From Eutreptiella sp. 'Long Island Sound 2002' (Eukaryota > Euglenozoa > Euglenophyceae > Eutreptiales > Eutreptiaceae), in the NCBI GenBank assembly GCA_964036045.1, contig OZ038384.1, forward strand, positions 46,314,851-46,378,850: 64,000 nucleotides of DNA, in the 5' to 3' direction. Numbering within the stretch: position 1 is the first letter of the stretch; every line of letters begins with the position of its first letter. Positions 11,470 to 22,769 of the stretch are shown piece after piece. The position numbers and the translations under genes were made by a program. Below the pieces are notes generated by a model. That model had not been told where the DNA came from. It saw only the letters and a list, made by a program, of their open reading frames with translations, and did no database searches.

Positions 11470-12240
11470 TAGACCCCCGGAGGGACCTTTTTCTTAGGCG
11501 CCGTTTCGTACCAACAACCCCTTTGAAAGACACATTTTCCTAGTGGGAATCAATCATGACATCCATGTCCAACACAACATCTGCATGTCTATGGTTGCCT
11601 CAATCGTTAGTTGGCATAGAGGATGACTTCTTGATGCCGGGCACTAGAGCCCATGCAATTGTTCTTGCAAAAGCTTCACATGGCCGTGCTTTTTTGGGTT
11701 GCAACATAATGTATGACAAGGAGCTCTCCGTTGCTTGATCTGTTGTGTGAATGTATGTTGTAACTCTGACCGTGATGCTTACCCTTGAGGCAGCAAAACC
11801 TGCTTGTAGGCTCAGCCTTGGTGCTGTGCCTTACGTGCTTTGCATGCTTCGCCCCCCTTTGCTCTCCATGTTTGTCTTCAAGTGGAACGGAAATAGAATT
11901 GGAAACCACAACCCCCTCCCCCTCCCTCCTGTATGAGCATTTGGAAAAGCCTGCCCCCCCTCTGGGATGCAATATGTCTTGTAGCCTGTCCGGAAAAAAC
12001 ATACCAAATGCGAGGACCATGTGGTAAAACACTCCATGCACTGGTGTGTTTCCCCAGGGGCCGGGGATGGTGGAAGGGCACATGGGAGTGGTGGACCATG
12101 TGGTGATATGTGCTGTCAACTGCCATTCCATGCCTCCATGCCATTCCTCTATGTTTTTGTGTACACTACATTTTTTTTTGCCTCACTACACCCTTCGAGG
12201 TGTTGATTGTCGTTCTACGGCCTCAAAGCTAGCATTGTAG
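11470..12240. repeat. Diverged tandem duplication, copy 2
   Basis: Second copy: GTGCTTTGCATGCTTCG at 11835, GGGATGCAATATGTCTTGT at 11964, CCTTGAGGCAGCA at about 11782. A third edge fragment resembling the CTCAG...GTAGG end of the unit occurs near 12215-12240. Divergence is mostly substitutions with a few indels in C-rich tracts, implying an old duplication. Confidence 0.55.
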
Positions 12241-12284
12241 GCCATAGAGCTCAACCTCTCTCGGTACTACTTTCATTGCTGTGT

Positions 12285-13075
12285 GCCACTGAGCCGCAGC
12301 AATTGGTTCTGGTCCAAGCCCTTGCGCTCAACGACCAAACGTCGTCTCAGCCGCTGGCTGCCCCCGAGCCGCAGCACTCACTTTTGGTCCCGGCCGTTGC
12401 ACTTATGGACCAAACCTCGTCACAGCCACTGCGTGCCCTCGAGCCGCGGCACTCAGTTCCGGTCCCGGCCCTCGCGCCCGTTGACGGAACTTCGTCTCAG
12501 CCACTGTGTGCCAATGAGCAGTAGCACCCAGTCCCGGTCAAGGCCATTGATTTACGACTCCCACTCCGCACCGGATGCGGGAGAAAAACCATCGGCGGGT
12601 GCGCCATCGGAATGTGGATTTTGTCTTGGTCCCGGCCACGGCGCTGGTTGACTCCATTCGCCAATTCGCACAACATGGTGGTCAACCCTCATCACAACCA
12701 GTGCGTGACCCCGAGCCGCAGCCATCAGTCCTTGTCCCGGCCTTGGCGCCGGTTGACTCGGCCGCACCACGGGGTGGTCAACCCTGATCACAACCACTCA
12801 TTGCCCCCGAGCCGCAGCCATCCGTCCCGGTCCCGGCCCTGGCGCCGGTTGACTTGGCCGCACCACAAGGCGGTCAACCCTCATCACAACCACTGTGTGC
12901 CCCTGAGCGGCAGCCATCTGTCCCTGTCCCGGCCCCTGCCGCCGGTTGTTTTGGTGGAACGACATGGTGGTCAACCCTTATCACAAACAGTGTGTGCCCC
13001 TGAGCCGCAGCCATCCGTCCCTGTCTCGGCCCTGGCACCGGTTGACTCGGCCGCACAGCCCCCAAGAGCTTTACA
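12285..13075 (+). repeat. Pro/Ala-rich minisatellite with 75-bp then 96-bp units
   Basis: Three 75-bp units (12285-12520) read as 25-residue repeats around EPQHSLLVPAVALMDQTSSQ. After a break, about four longer units of roughly 96 bp (12690-13060) read as EPQPSVPVPALAPVDSAA followed by a GGQP-containing insert. The longer unit equals the shorter one plus a 21-bp insertion. Both are multiples of three, so a frame is preserved in places, but stops and frameshifts interrupt it. It may descend from a repetitive protein exon; no intact gene is visible. Confidence 0.6.
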
Positions 13076-13249
13076 AGCTAGCTGCAAATTGAATGTACCC
13101 TTTGTGAACCGCACTTTTGAATGAACATGCGCACATCTCCGACTTGTGGCCCGTTTTGCCTATTATTCTGTGTCTGTGTGCCCGTTTGCCGTGGCTACTT
13201 CGCCAAAAATTAAACAAAAATAAAAAAACGCAGAATGTAGTTCGAGTGG

Positions 13250-13843
13250 ATGCTAACGCCGCTTAGATTCGCAAAAAAAGTATTGAATTTGCGCGCATAT
13301 TCGCATTGTCGTACGCATGTCTCGTTTGCATTCACATGTAACTCCCGATCGCGCGAAAATCGCGCGGAGATGCCGAATTTTTTCCAAGTTTGGCACCTTT
13401 CCATGCTTTCGCCCCCCTGTGTAGCTCTGATTTGTATTGCAATGGCCCTCTCGCAACATGTCAGCTTGCCCAACCCAGCCGCTGACACCAACACCCATTT
13501 CCTGGACCTCCCCCGCCGCCTGCACACGCCGGAGGAGGCCACATCCACGGGGGGCTTGCTTGTGGGGGAGGTGGTGGAGTCGGCAATGGGTTTGGACCCC
13601 TTCCCCACCCTCATCAACATTGACATGAGGGACCTCGAGCGTGCGGGTGCCCTCCGCAAAGAGGGGTGGGCCACAAACTTGTGGCAACAGTTGCAGCTTG
13701 CCCTCCCCGAGTTGAGGGCCGTCCGCTTTATTCCCGCCCCACAAACGGTTTTACTTTCTCTTGGGGGTCATGTGTATACATGGGTTGGGCACATTGAAAT
13801 CGGGGGTTTGCACCATCTGCCCCACCAGTACCTCGTCCACTGA
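13250..13843 (+). CDS. Unknown ORF, possible transposon-derived fragment
   Basis: An uninterrupted 197-codon frame. The C-terminal two thirds, from about base 13440, look protein-like: SLPNPAADTNTHFLDLPRRL, then VGEVVESAMGLDPFPTLINI and a Trp/Leu-rich end. No family is recognised. A second internal start (ATG at about 13441) fits the better part of the frame. It lies between a decayed minisatellite and a transposon-protein relic, so it may be a domain of the same decayed element; the opposite strand is also open over much of it, which lowers confidence. Confidence 0.3.
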   Translation: MLTPLRFAKKVLNLRAYSHCRTHVSFAFTCNSRSRENRAEMPNFFQVWHLSMLSPPCVALICIAMALSQHVSLPNPAADTNTHFLDLPRRLHTPEEATSTGGLLVGEVVESAMGLDPFPTLINIDMRDLERAGALRKEGWATNLWQQLQLALPELRAVRFIPAPQTVLLSLGGHVYTWVGHIEIGGLHHLPHQYLVH

Positions 13844-14149
13844 CCTCCGCGCAAGGGGAGTTTGAACAATGGCAAGGCAAACGGGAACCGAAAGGGTAGA
13901 TTGAATTGTGTTGCGGCTGTGCAATTCATGCGCACCCCGCGTTGAAAGGCGCTCATTACAACATGCCTTGAGGAGGGGGGAATGGACAACAAGCAGGTGG
14001 GAGGTAGACTATGGGGTGATGTTTGTAGGGAGTGGTGGGTGAACTTTGCCCAGATGTGTGTTTATGCATGGCGAACGGATTAGCTGTCCGGGCCGAGGGT
14101 AGGATGGCTACGTGAATGCAGTATAAGAATCGGCAAGGCCCACTTACTG

Positions 14150-14530
14150 TTGCAGTGGCCTAAGCTGCTGTGGTCAAATTTGTGGATTGACCACCTGTAT
14201 TTCTTTGCTCACAAGTGGAGAGTCCTCTCCAAATTTTCATACTTTGCCATGGAAGGCAGCCACCGTAGGCTAAAGAGCATGCTACGAAGTAGCTGGGGCC
14301 TAAGCCTCTCTTTGGCCACCTAGCTCCGCAGGTTGTGGTTGACAACTACACCATTGATTGCAGCCTCCGTCGACAGGGGTGGGATGTCACCAAGAGGTCC
14401 ATGCGTGGACACGGGCCCGTGATAGTGCGGGAATTGGTGCGGCGTGCCCCCAAGAGGGCACTTAGTGACCTCAACTATGTACATGTCCTCTCACAATGTT
14501 TCAGAGTCCGCAAGCGGTGGGCCTAGGACA
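14150..14530 (+). pseudogene. Transposon-protein fragment, EGSHRRLK family, copy 1
   Basis: The + strand reads a Trp/His-rich peptide (LWIDHLYFFAHKWRVLSKFS, then MEGSHRRLKSMLRSSWG) to a TAG. A frameshifted continuation follows (VVVDNYTIDCSLRRQGWDV). The same arrangement is found 4 kb downstream at 18175-18450, where stops also occur, so both are decayed copies of one protein. The EGSH-R-LK pattern is one I associate with C-terminal parts of large transposon proteins in protists and animals, but no precise family can be named. Confidence 0.5.
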
Positions 14531-14534
14531 TGCG

Positions 14535-15345
14535 GACATGCGACCATGGCTTGTGGTGGCTCTGGGTACTTGAGTTGGTGCACACCGCGAGGTGGAGGTG
14601 CGCAGGTGCGCGAAAATGAATGCGAAAATCGTGTGATTTTCCCGCGAATTTGCTGCATGTTCGCGTTCGCAATGGCGCCGCGGACACAAGGAACACCTGC
14701 GGTAGGAATATGGCGTTTTGTGGGGCACCATTGGCGTCGTAGTGTCTCAAAAAGGGGCCAATTCTTTTCTTACACACCTGGATTATAATTTTTTAAAATT
14801 TTTAAAACTTTTGCTACCATCTCAACTCTATGAAAATAGTCGCTTCGGGTCCAAAGCGTACATTTACGCACGCATATTCGCGCAATTTTCGCTCCGCATT
14901 CAAAAGTTCTTTTACCGGCCGTTCGCAAAGGGTTCCAATGCTTTGGATTGTGGGCCTGATGACAACATTGCGTCATGGCTTACCGACCGCTTGTTGACCG
15001 TGATAGGTTCGTGGGTCTACACTATCCATGAGATGGCTATTGCCACGTGATGGGCACAAGCGAATGGCACGGAAAGGAGCTTGGAGTTCGAGGAATGGTG
15101 GGTTAGTACTATTGGTGATGGGAACGCGCCCAACCAGGTGCATGGGGCCTCATAATTGCAAGTGTCGGGCGGCCAATCAGCTCAGTGGTGGTGACATGGT
15201 GCACCGATGCTGCGTTGGCGTCCACGGGGACCCGTGGAAACCAGACTTTGAGGCAATCATGCATGGTGATGGCATCTCTAGTGAGAATGTGTGGAGCAGT
15301 GCTGCAAATAAGTCAAAATGCCCTTTGAAGGGTAGGTAGCGGTGC
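14535..15345. other. No gene recognised
   Basis: Short overlapping ORFs only. AT-rich in the middle (14780-14830). A reading at 15028-15339 gives a Cys-containing peptide without recognisable motifs; it directly precedes the helicase relic and may belong to the same decayed element. Confidence 0.4.
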
Positions 15346-16332
15346 ATGGTTGTCCGTGACTCCAATGCATGTCGCAACTTGCGCAATGAAATCCAAAAAG
15401 CTGCAGCATGGTACACATTGCTGGCAATCATCAGGGCTGAAACAAAGGAGCTCCCTCATTTGTCAGACCGTGACCAGCGCATCCTTCACCACCTGGTACA
15501 ACGCCACTGCCTGAACCCTTCGCCGGCTTTGGCTGTATGCCAAGTACTACATGAGTCATGCAGAACAGCGTTGACCGGAGGTGGCGGGACAGGGATGTCG
15601 GAGACTTTGTTGGCATGTGTCAAAGCTGTGCTATGGCAGAAAGGCGACATTGTTGCCCAAAACCTAGATCACGCTGATTCTGGCAGCATCAATCTTGGCA
15701 AGAGAAGGAGTGGCCCAGAAGGCGACGAACCCCCACGTTCATGCCTCTTGGTGGCTGCACCCTCCGATGCACAAGTGGACAACTTGTCGCAACGCTTGCA
15801 TGAGGAGAGTTACTATGACGAGGTGTTCCGCGACAAGGTGCTCGTAGGCCATCCGTCACCCCGGTTGCGCCTACGTGCCCAACGGGCTGCTCACCCACCT
15901 GGGCTGAGGTCATTTCACGAGGATAAGATGCAGCATACCCTGGGGCGCACACCCGCTTGTAAGCGCACCATAAGGTGTGCTCTTAACAGCTGCCGTGTGG
16001 TGTTCGCCACAGCTGGGATGGTTGCTAACCGTCAGAGGGTGCTTCTTGGGGTTGCTCCAGGGAAGCCACAAACTCGATTCGCCTTTAGCTTTGCGGATGA
16101 GGCGTCCCGGCACAGCATTCCCGTGGGATTGGCCTTGGCTGCCATGGGCAGCCAATGTTTGTTGTGTGGTGCCCCTCGGCAGTTGCGGCCATACAGCCGC
16201 AATCAACTCCCGGCTGCTAGACGTCCCCTTACCGATCTGAAGGCACCTGATCTTGCGTGGCCAATACCGGAGTCCTTCAAATATTCCAATGTGGAAACGT
16301 CACCAGGCCCCAGAGTACATTCCCATTTCTAG
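15346..16332 (+). pseudogene. UPF1-like SF1 helicase relic with degenerate Walker A
   Basis: A 328-codon frame carries SF1 helicase signatures in order. A Q-motif-like LNPSPALAVCQVL precedes TGGGGTGMSET (Walker A, where GxxGTGKS/T is expected; the catalytic Lys is Met). CLLVAAPSDAQVDNLSQRL is motif Ia. RVVFATAGMV follows. FADEASRH is motif II (DEA), and CGAPRQLRPY is motif III (normally GDxxQLxP). These match the UPF1/IGHMBP2/MOV10-like class, which unwinds RNA or DNA with ATP. Loss of the Lys, an altered motif III and an early stop before motifs IV-VI indicate an inactive, truncated copy. Its neighbours are transposon-protein fragments, so a helicase carried by a large mobile element is likelier than a host gene. 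Confidence 0.65.
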
Positions 16333-16770
16333 GTGGAGGGATCGGTGGTGGGGCATTGGCTGTGGAGGCCTTGGAAGAGGAGCAAGAAGGCACATGATTC
16401 CCTGGGGTTTGCCCCGGGCCATGTGCTTGGGGGTCCGCCTCCCCGACTCCACGCACTGGGCCTTGCCCTATGTCGTGCTGGAGGATGACGGAAAAGATAT
16501 TGGGAATTAGGGTGGGTTGGTAAGGGTGTGCCACACAAGTGAAATAGCGTAGTGGGGGGGAAGGCTGGTGCAAGACCTTGTGCACAAGCTTTTGCAAATG
16601 AATCAGGGGTATTCTCATGGGGATAGGGCTAAGAGGTGCCTAACCATTGACCTGGCAGTTTGGAGGAACGCGTGCTACTGTCCGGATTTACTAGGGTTTT
16701 TGAAGGGAGACTTTTTCGGCCCTCTTGAGGTGTACGTGGCATCCCTCGTGCGTGTAGTTGACTAGTGCTT
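16333..16770 (+). pseudogene. Possible C-terminal remains of the helicase element
   Basis: Two short open stretches, 16253-16510 (WALPYVVLEDDGKDIGN at the end) and 16568-16765 (VHKLLQMNQGYSHGDRAKRC), continue on the same strand. They would occupy the place of helicase motifs IV-VI, but none of the diagnostic Gln/Arg motifs is visible. Called only from position and protein-like composition. Confidence 0.25.
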
Positions 16771-16977
16771 TGGGACTCTTGGCGCGTGCGCACCTACGAC
16801 GGTGCACGCGGGAGCCGATGCCCAATGTGCGTGGCGCAAGTTGCCCCATTCCGTGAAGGGCTACATCCTTGGCTGACACTAGACACGCTGACCCTTGGAG
16901 GCGGCACCTTGTTGATGCAGTCCTCGCTGTGGCGCCAAGACTGCACATTGCCCAACCGTGTCATTACCACATCATGC

Positions 16978-17075
16978 ATTGACCTATGACCTATGACGTG
17001 TGACCTGTGACCTATGCTATATGACCTGGAACCTATGACCTCTGAACCATACCTATAACCTATGACCTTCGCTGT
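16978..17075 (+). repeat. GACCTATGAC-type short tandem repeat
   Basis: About eight imperfect copies of a 10-bp word (GACCTATGAC / ACCTATGACC), drifting to GACCTGGAAC and similar. It sits immediately before the first 72-bp array. Confidence 0.65.
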
Positions 17076-17124
17076 TCACCCCCATCCTTCGCTTTTGTCT
17101 CCCTCGAGTACGTCCATGTGGGAT

Positions 17125-18115
17125 GGGATACATGTCTACAAGGTGCAGGCAGTTACCGCAGCCCTTGGAACCATGTCTACAGCGTTCAAAGATGCACCGC
17201 AGCCCTTCTGGATGAGTGTACAACCCGTGCTGTGAATCATTGAGGGGTCTACAGCCCTCAAGGATTCACCGTAGCCCCTGCAGATGGGTTTACACCCCAT
17301 GCGGTGAATCCTTGAGAGGTCTACACCCTTCAAGCATTCACCGTAGCCCTTGCAAATGGGTGTACACCCAATGCGGTGAATTATTGAGGGGTATGCACCC
17401 TTCAATGATTCACCACAGCCCCTCTAGATGGGTGTAGACCCTAGGCGGTGAATCATGGGAGGGTCTACACCACTCAAGGATTCACCACAGCGCTTGTAGA
17501 TGGGTGTAGACTTGATGCGGTGAATCATGGAAGGATCTACACCCTCCAATGATTCGCGGTAGCACCTGTAGATGGAGGTACACCCCTTGCAGTGAATCTT
17601 TGAAGGGTTTACACCCCTCAAGGATTCACCGCGGCCCAGACAGATTGGTCTATAGCCCATGCGGTGAATCTTTGAGGGGTCTACACCATCAAGGATTCAC
17701 CACAGCCCCTGCAGATGGGTGTACACCCCATGCGGTGGATCATTGGGGGGTCTACAGCCTCCAAGGATTCACAGTAGCCCCTGCAAATGGGTGCACACCC
17801 CATGCGGTGACGCGTGGGGGGGTCTACACCCTCCAAGGATTCACCACAGCCCTAGTAGATTTGTGTACACCCCATGCAAGGAAGCCCGGACGGGTTTACA
17901 TCCCGCAATGAGTCGCCGCAGCCCCTAGAGATGGGTATAGACCTCATGCGGCGAATCATGGGACAGCCTACACCCTTCAATGATTCACCGCAGCCGCTGC
18001 ATACTAGTGTAGACCTCATGCGGTGGATCCTTGACAGGTCTACACCGTTCAAGGATTCCCCGCAGCCCCTGTACAAGGGTGTAGACCTCTGGCGGTGAAT
18101 CATCGGAGGGTGAGT
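17125..18115 (+). repeat. 72-bp hairpin-rich array A
   Basis: About 13-14 diverged units of 72 bp. Each unit contains GATTCACCGC and its complement GCGGTGAATC, plus GGTGTAGACC and its complement GGTCTACACC, so every unit can fold into nested hairpins. Because 72 is a multiple of three, several frames stay open with a 24-residue periodic peptide (for example YRGCGESLRGVDPSMIHR on the complementary strand); these are not genes. The same family recurs at 22.77, 24.36, 29.09, 35.97, 36.92 and 49.0 kb. Confidence 0.85.
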
Positions 18116-18174
18116 TTGACAGAGGGCATGAACAATGTTCGTGGGGCAAGAGCAGCGAACATGGCATCTTGCTC

Positions 18175-18575
18175 TAGGGTGGAGCAAGACACCGTGGGCG
18201 CACATGTGGGTTGACCATATGCTTGCTTACCTTCATTAATGGGCAACCTTGGCAAGGTTCAACTGCTTTGCCTTGGAAGGGAGCCACGTACGATTGAAGA
18301 GGCTGCTTAGGAATAGTTGGGGGGTTTGTCCCTTGAACAATCCGCGAACCCTCCGATGCGCGGTGGATAACCGCAGATGGGATGATCGCGTGGAAAAGGA
18401 GGGCTGGGAAGTGGGGAGTACGGTAGTGACCAAGCAACGGGGGTACGAACGCCGGTGCATGGCTTGGTCGCGCGGTTGTTGCATGTTTGATGAACCCGGA
18501 GTGAATCTTCACTTCGCTCTAAAGGGACCAAATCCAGCTTTCAATGAACGATACATGAAAGCTAAGTGAAAACTA
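18175..18575 (+). pseudogene. Transposon-protein fragment, EGSH-R-LK family, copy 2
   Basis: Homologous to 14150-14530. It reads WAHMWVDHMLAYLH, a TAA stop, then ARFNCFALEGSHVRLKRLLR and NSWGV. The frame then continues through AVDNRRWDDRVEKEGWEVGS. It lies downstream of the helicase relic, so the two copies bracket about 4 kb. The 3' edge (18510-18575) carries TTTCAATGAA and GCTAAGTGAA words like those near 56.95 kb, possibly the terminus of another element. Confidence 0.5.
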
Positions 18576-19280
18576 ACACCGAGTTGTGGGAGCTCAACAT
18601 GGGGGTTTTGAAACATGCCGCAGCATGCCGCGGTGCTAAGAAGTTTTCTTGGTTGATGGTGACCAAAATTGGGCTTAGCAGGAAACGAACGAACTCCTCT
18701 AAAATCTTGAAGCAATGTATACCACTATAGTGAACACTGTATCTAATATCCCGTTGTTCAAGGACCATGGACATCCCAAGGGATGAATTCTTTCTTCCAA
18801 AACTGACAGACATTTTGCACTACTACATGACTCTAGCTGCAGAGCAACATCAAGGAAGGTGTGGTTGAAGCCTAGGACGGAGATCTAGGTCACGGCGAAG
18901 CTGTTTTGCCTAAAAAATTAGACCGCTACGTACCCACATGTGCAGGCTGAAGCATGCCGCTACATGCCGCACCACAAGAATTTTTTTCAAGGGGCTGCAC
19001 ATGCTTGACCCTTTTTTGTCGTTTTTGACACACTCCCCTCCTTCCTATAGAGATGCACAGTGTGCGTCCACACGCATAGCATCGTCGTTTTGCATTACCC
19101 ATATGCAAGAGAACCTCTCCATTGCCATTTAGTAACAGCACCTTCGGCACACCACACGAAACGACACCACGCCACAACACACCCTGAGTACTCCCCAGCT
19201 ATACCCATGGGCTAGGTGCCGGGTGCGCAACCCCACACAAAACGGCCCCGGCACCATCCTATGGGGGGTGTACTAACAAT
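18576..19280. other. No gene; a GCATGCCGC direct repeat
   Basis: The words CATGCCGCAGCATGCCGC (about 18614) and GCATGCCGCTACATGCCGC (about 18951), each followed by an AAG(A)A-T-rich block, form a diverged direct repeat about 335 bp apart. Nothing else is recognised. Confidence 0.4.
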
Positions 19281-20060
19281 GTGGGGCGTGAGCACGTCCT
19301 AGTGCCAAAGACGAGCGCCGGGGAGCCCGCGGCCCCCCAATACCAGCCGCCTAGGCTTCAGGAGCAGCCAGCGACCCCTAGTGAGGACGGCTGGAACGGC
19401 CTCCTCCTCCTCCCCCCAGCGCGCCGGCACCATGCACATGGCCCTCCACAAATCCCAAACACGCACCGCCCCCCGAATGTGTGCACCTACTCCCCCCGCC
19501 GCCGTCGTGAGCGCGCCTCTGTGACCCCCTCCCGTTCCCACTTGTACCCCCTTGAGCACATGCGACGTGGCAGACCGCCTGGAGGCCCCTCGGAGTGGGA
19601 CCTTGCCAGCTACGTCGCGGCCAAGTGTGTGGCCGCGATAGAGGGACGAGGGGCTCAGGGAGAGCACGCCGTAGAGGGGAAGAGAAGCCTGTAGGGCGTA
19701 GCGAGGAGAGTGGGGCGGCCCATTGAGACCTACGCCCGCTCCCCCCTACCCTCTCTTTGTACGACCGTGCCCTGGCCGCCGCCCCGACAAGACCCCATCC
19801 GCTTCCCCTGAAGCCCATTTGCGCCCCTTGCCGTGCAGGAGGCGGCCGATGTGCGAGGCGTGGCAGCGCCTACCCAAAGCCGGGTTGCCGGCTCCACCGC
19901 CGGGGGCCCGGAGATGCACCTGCCCTTCAAGGGGACAGGCCCGCGGCATGGAGGCCCCATAAGGTGGGCCTCCGCTATCTAAGCCGCGGCCAACTTTGCC
20001 ATAGGTTAGCAGGCAAGGGGGCCAAGGGGTAGCAGGTCGCGGGGTGAGCACGGCGACCGG
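19281..20060 (+). other. GC-rich ORFs of unknown nature
   Basis: Overlapping long open frames occur on both strands (for example 19281-19694 + and 19378-19818 -). The + frame ends with a plausible peptide (EWDLASYVAAKCVAAIEGRG) before a TAG. Pro/Arg-rich composition suggests that GC bias keeps frames open. No family is recognised; it may be a decayed element. Confidence 0.25.
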
Positions 20061-21480
20061 CAGGACAAGAGAGAGCAATGGCATGCCCCCCCCCGCCCCC
20101 CTGTGAACTTGCACTTGTGGGTGGTGCCCTATCCTGGGCCAAACCCTCAAGGCAATTGGCAGGGGTCCCTAGAATTGCACGGAACGGGCGGCGGGGCCCC
20201 GTAGGAGGAGCTCTTCGACGCTGCGGCGCCCTTGCGGACTCTCACTGCGGGCTGCCGGTCTTGTCATTATTTGTTTTGTGGTGCTTGTCACCCTGTACAT
20301 CTTAGTGAGGTCCCTGTGGGGACCCGTCCGGCTGGATACCTTGGTACACGTACATTCAATCTTGAGTATGGGTAAGGTATAAGCCCCCCCCCCCCCCCAG
20401 CACCCCAGCAGCTGCACCAGAGAAGGCGTCCAGAAGGGTGAATGGCCCGTGATCCCCCAACGGCACCTCCAAAGGTGAGCGCACCACCGGAGGGGGCATG
20501 TCTGCAGGGTAAAAATCTGCGCTGAGTAATAAAGTACACATGCTACCTTTGCCATATTCAATGCTTAAAGGGTTTAAGGGCCTCCCCCTGGGTCTAGTTA
20601 AGTGTGCACCCCGAGAGCCTGACTCCACCTGCGCAATAAGGCGAGCCCAGTTCACCTGGGTATGGGGGCCAAACGCAAGTGCGGGCGGTCACACCTCTTC
20701 GCATCCCACCGGGCTTAAATTGTCCAAGAGGGCTCTGAGTTCTATATTTGTTCGGGAGGTAAGCCCGGGGGAACTTAGGGTTCTAGTTAAAGGGACTCAC
20801 GTTGCGTCCTTGCTACTGCTAGTCCGAGGTTATGACCCCTAGTAGTGCCTGCCAACCCTGTCTGCTTGCATCCCCCCACGTTTAGATGAGGAAGACGGGT
20901 ATTTGGGGAAGGCGACACGATCGAAAAAAAGAAAGGGAGGAGTTAGTAGGGTCCCTGGACCTAAAAACCCAGCCTAGAGCTCTACGGATGGGAGAACGAG
21001 ACGCAGGAGAACAGAAGACACAAGGCTAGGCAGCGACCACTAGCGGGGCAAGACTCCTTTTCCCCCCAGCTTGTGGGCCCGCACCGCATGGGGCTCCACC
21101 CTAGATACCTATGTGAAAACCAATATATTGAGTTTTTTGGCCAAAAATTGATACGGTAACCAAAAGTTGACTCACCTAGAGGGGGGTTTAGGGAATTAAA
21201 CGAGGAAAGCTGCACCCCCATTGGGTGCCTAAAGGGATCCGGTGCGTTATTCACCGGGGGGGGGGGGGGGGTCCCACCGGTTTCCTTGCGAAACAAATAT
21301 CAAAATGGTCCTCGGGTTCAACTTTTGATTTCCATTTTTCAATTGATTTTTGAAATACTAAAAATCAAAGCCTGGCCGACGTATATTATCCTCAAAAATA
21401 TTAACTGTTTTCTGCAAAAATCAACCCTACCTAAAAAACCCTACATACACACGACACCACAACAAATACCATTTTCATCC
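20061..21480. other. No gene recognised; low-complexity tracts
   Basis: Contains a C15-17 run (about 20384-20399) and a G16 run (about 21256-21271). A minus-strand open stretch at 20356-20655 (NWARLIAQVESG near its start) has protein-like composition but no identifiable family. The AT-rich segment at 21290-21480 holds nothing recognisable. Confidence 0.4.
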
Positions 21481-22769
21481 ATACCCTTTGTGGCCATCAT
21501 GGCCTGTTTTTGTACCGTTGCACAAGTGGTGTCACCTGTCGGACTGTGAAGTGCTCTCACACTTCTTGGGACCCATCTTTGGGGTCCCACAATTGCTGCC
21601 TTGGGTCAGGGGTTGGCTTAGGGTTGGGGATTTTTTGTTGTTTGAGGTCAATCAGGTGGTTACTCTTGGGGTCCGAATGAGGGTCAGTCTTGGGGTCCGT
21701 CACTGGTTAGTCCTCGGGTCAGGCTGGCCAGAAGGGGGGGGGGGGGGGGCTGGCCTTGGCCTTGGGCCTTCAAACATGCTCAAGATGTTAATCGGCGGCC
21801 TCGGGGGAGGGGAAGAGGAGGTTGCAGGCAACCTCGTAGAGTTGGGGGTTGTACGGGTATTCCACACTGACAACCCCCGCCTTCCTTTTCAGGTGGACAC
21901 CGCGCACGCTGCCGACCTCCAAGCCCCATGAGTACGGGACATGGACCTTGGTACCGTCGATGGGATCGTCAGCACGACCCGCCGCCTTTTGAGGGGGTTT
22001 GTTTTGGGGGCAGGCGTGGCCTTTGTGGCCGGGGGGGCCGGCTTGGGGGGGTTTTGTTTTGAGGGGGGGAGGGCCACATTTGATGAGTCATCGGACACAA
22101 AATGCATTCCGGAAATTTCCTTGCGATTAGTCTTGCTAGTAGGGGGTTTGGAGGGTTGTGCTTTGACCTTGGTGCCAGGGGGTGTGGTTCTCTTCCTTCA
22201 TTTTTCTTGGCCTCTCCCTCCCCTTCCCAATCACCGCCCACCATCCTTGCCCACACCCCCTCATCCTCCGCCCCTTTGTACCCCACCTGTCCCATCTTGG
22301 CGTACTCCCGAGCCTTGTATTACTCGGAGGCCACCTAGACCTCCGAGCGGACCCTCCCGTGCTCCCAATCCCTCAAACCCCTTAGGGTGGCCAACCCCTT
22401 GGCGGGGTCCGTCGCAAGCAACCGACACAGGCTGCCCAATGGCAGCTCCTATGCCTGGTTGCCGTCACGCCATGCGATGCGCACCGGCCACACATCCCCG
22501 GCATGGACCACGGCATCTGCAACCATGTCAAACAACAAGGGGGGAAATGATTTTTTGCGATGTATTTTTTAACGTTTCGAAATTAATGTTAACTGTTAGT
22601 TTGAATTTTTGTGGTGCCAATCAACAATTAGATACTAACCTACAGAATTTCACCACCAATGACGAAAATTTAACAAGCAACCAAACAAGCATACCTCGAA
22701 TCCACTGAAGGCGCTCTGTGCTTGGAGAAAACCGCCCATCGCTGTCCAAAATAGCGTGGAGGCCATCGG
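21481..22769 (-). pseudogene. Decayed minus-strand ORF, unknown family
   Basis: On the minus strand about 22420 down to 22200 reads as a consistent charged peptide (DPAKGLATLRGLRDWEHGRV, then YKAREYAKMGQVGYKGAEDE) broken by TAG and TAA. It is followed by a Lys/Pro-rich tail (21969-22200). The + strand frame over the same bases is Pro-rich and less protein-like. No known domain is recognised. From 21481 to 21940 there are G-rich repeats (GGGTCAGGGGTTGG-type words) and a G14 run. From 22540 to 22769 nothing is seen. Confidence 0.3.

Noticed and set aside
12207-12524. Pro-rich ORFs in 12.2-13.1 kb as intact genes
   Set aside because: Frame is lost between the 75-bp and 96-bp sections and stops occur; the repeats explain the openness.
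19281-20150. Long GC-rich ORFs on both strands as genes
   Set aside because: Both strands are equally open with Pro/Arg/Gly-rich translations and no domain; kept only as a low-confidence description.
21941-22708. 255-codon Pro-rich + ORF as a gene
   Set aside because: Composition-driven; the minus strand over the same bases reads more like a decayed protein, and no domain is present.
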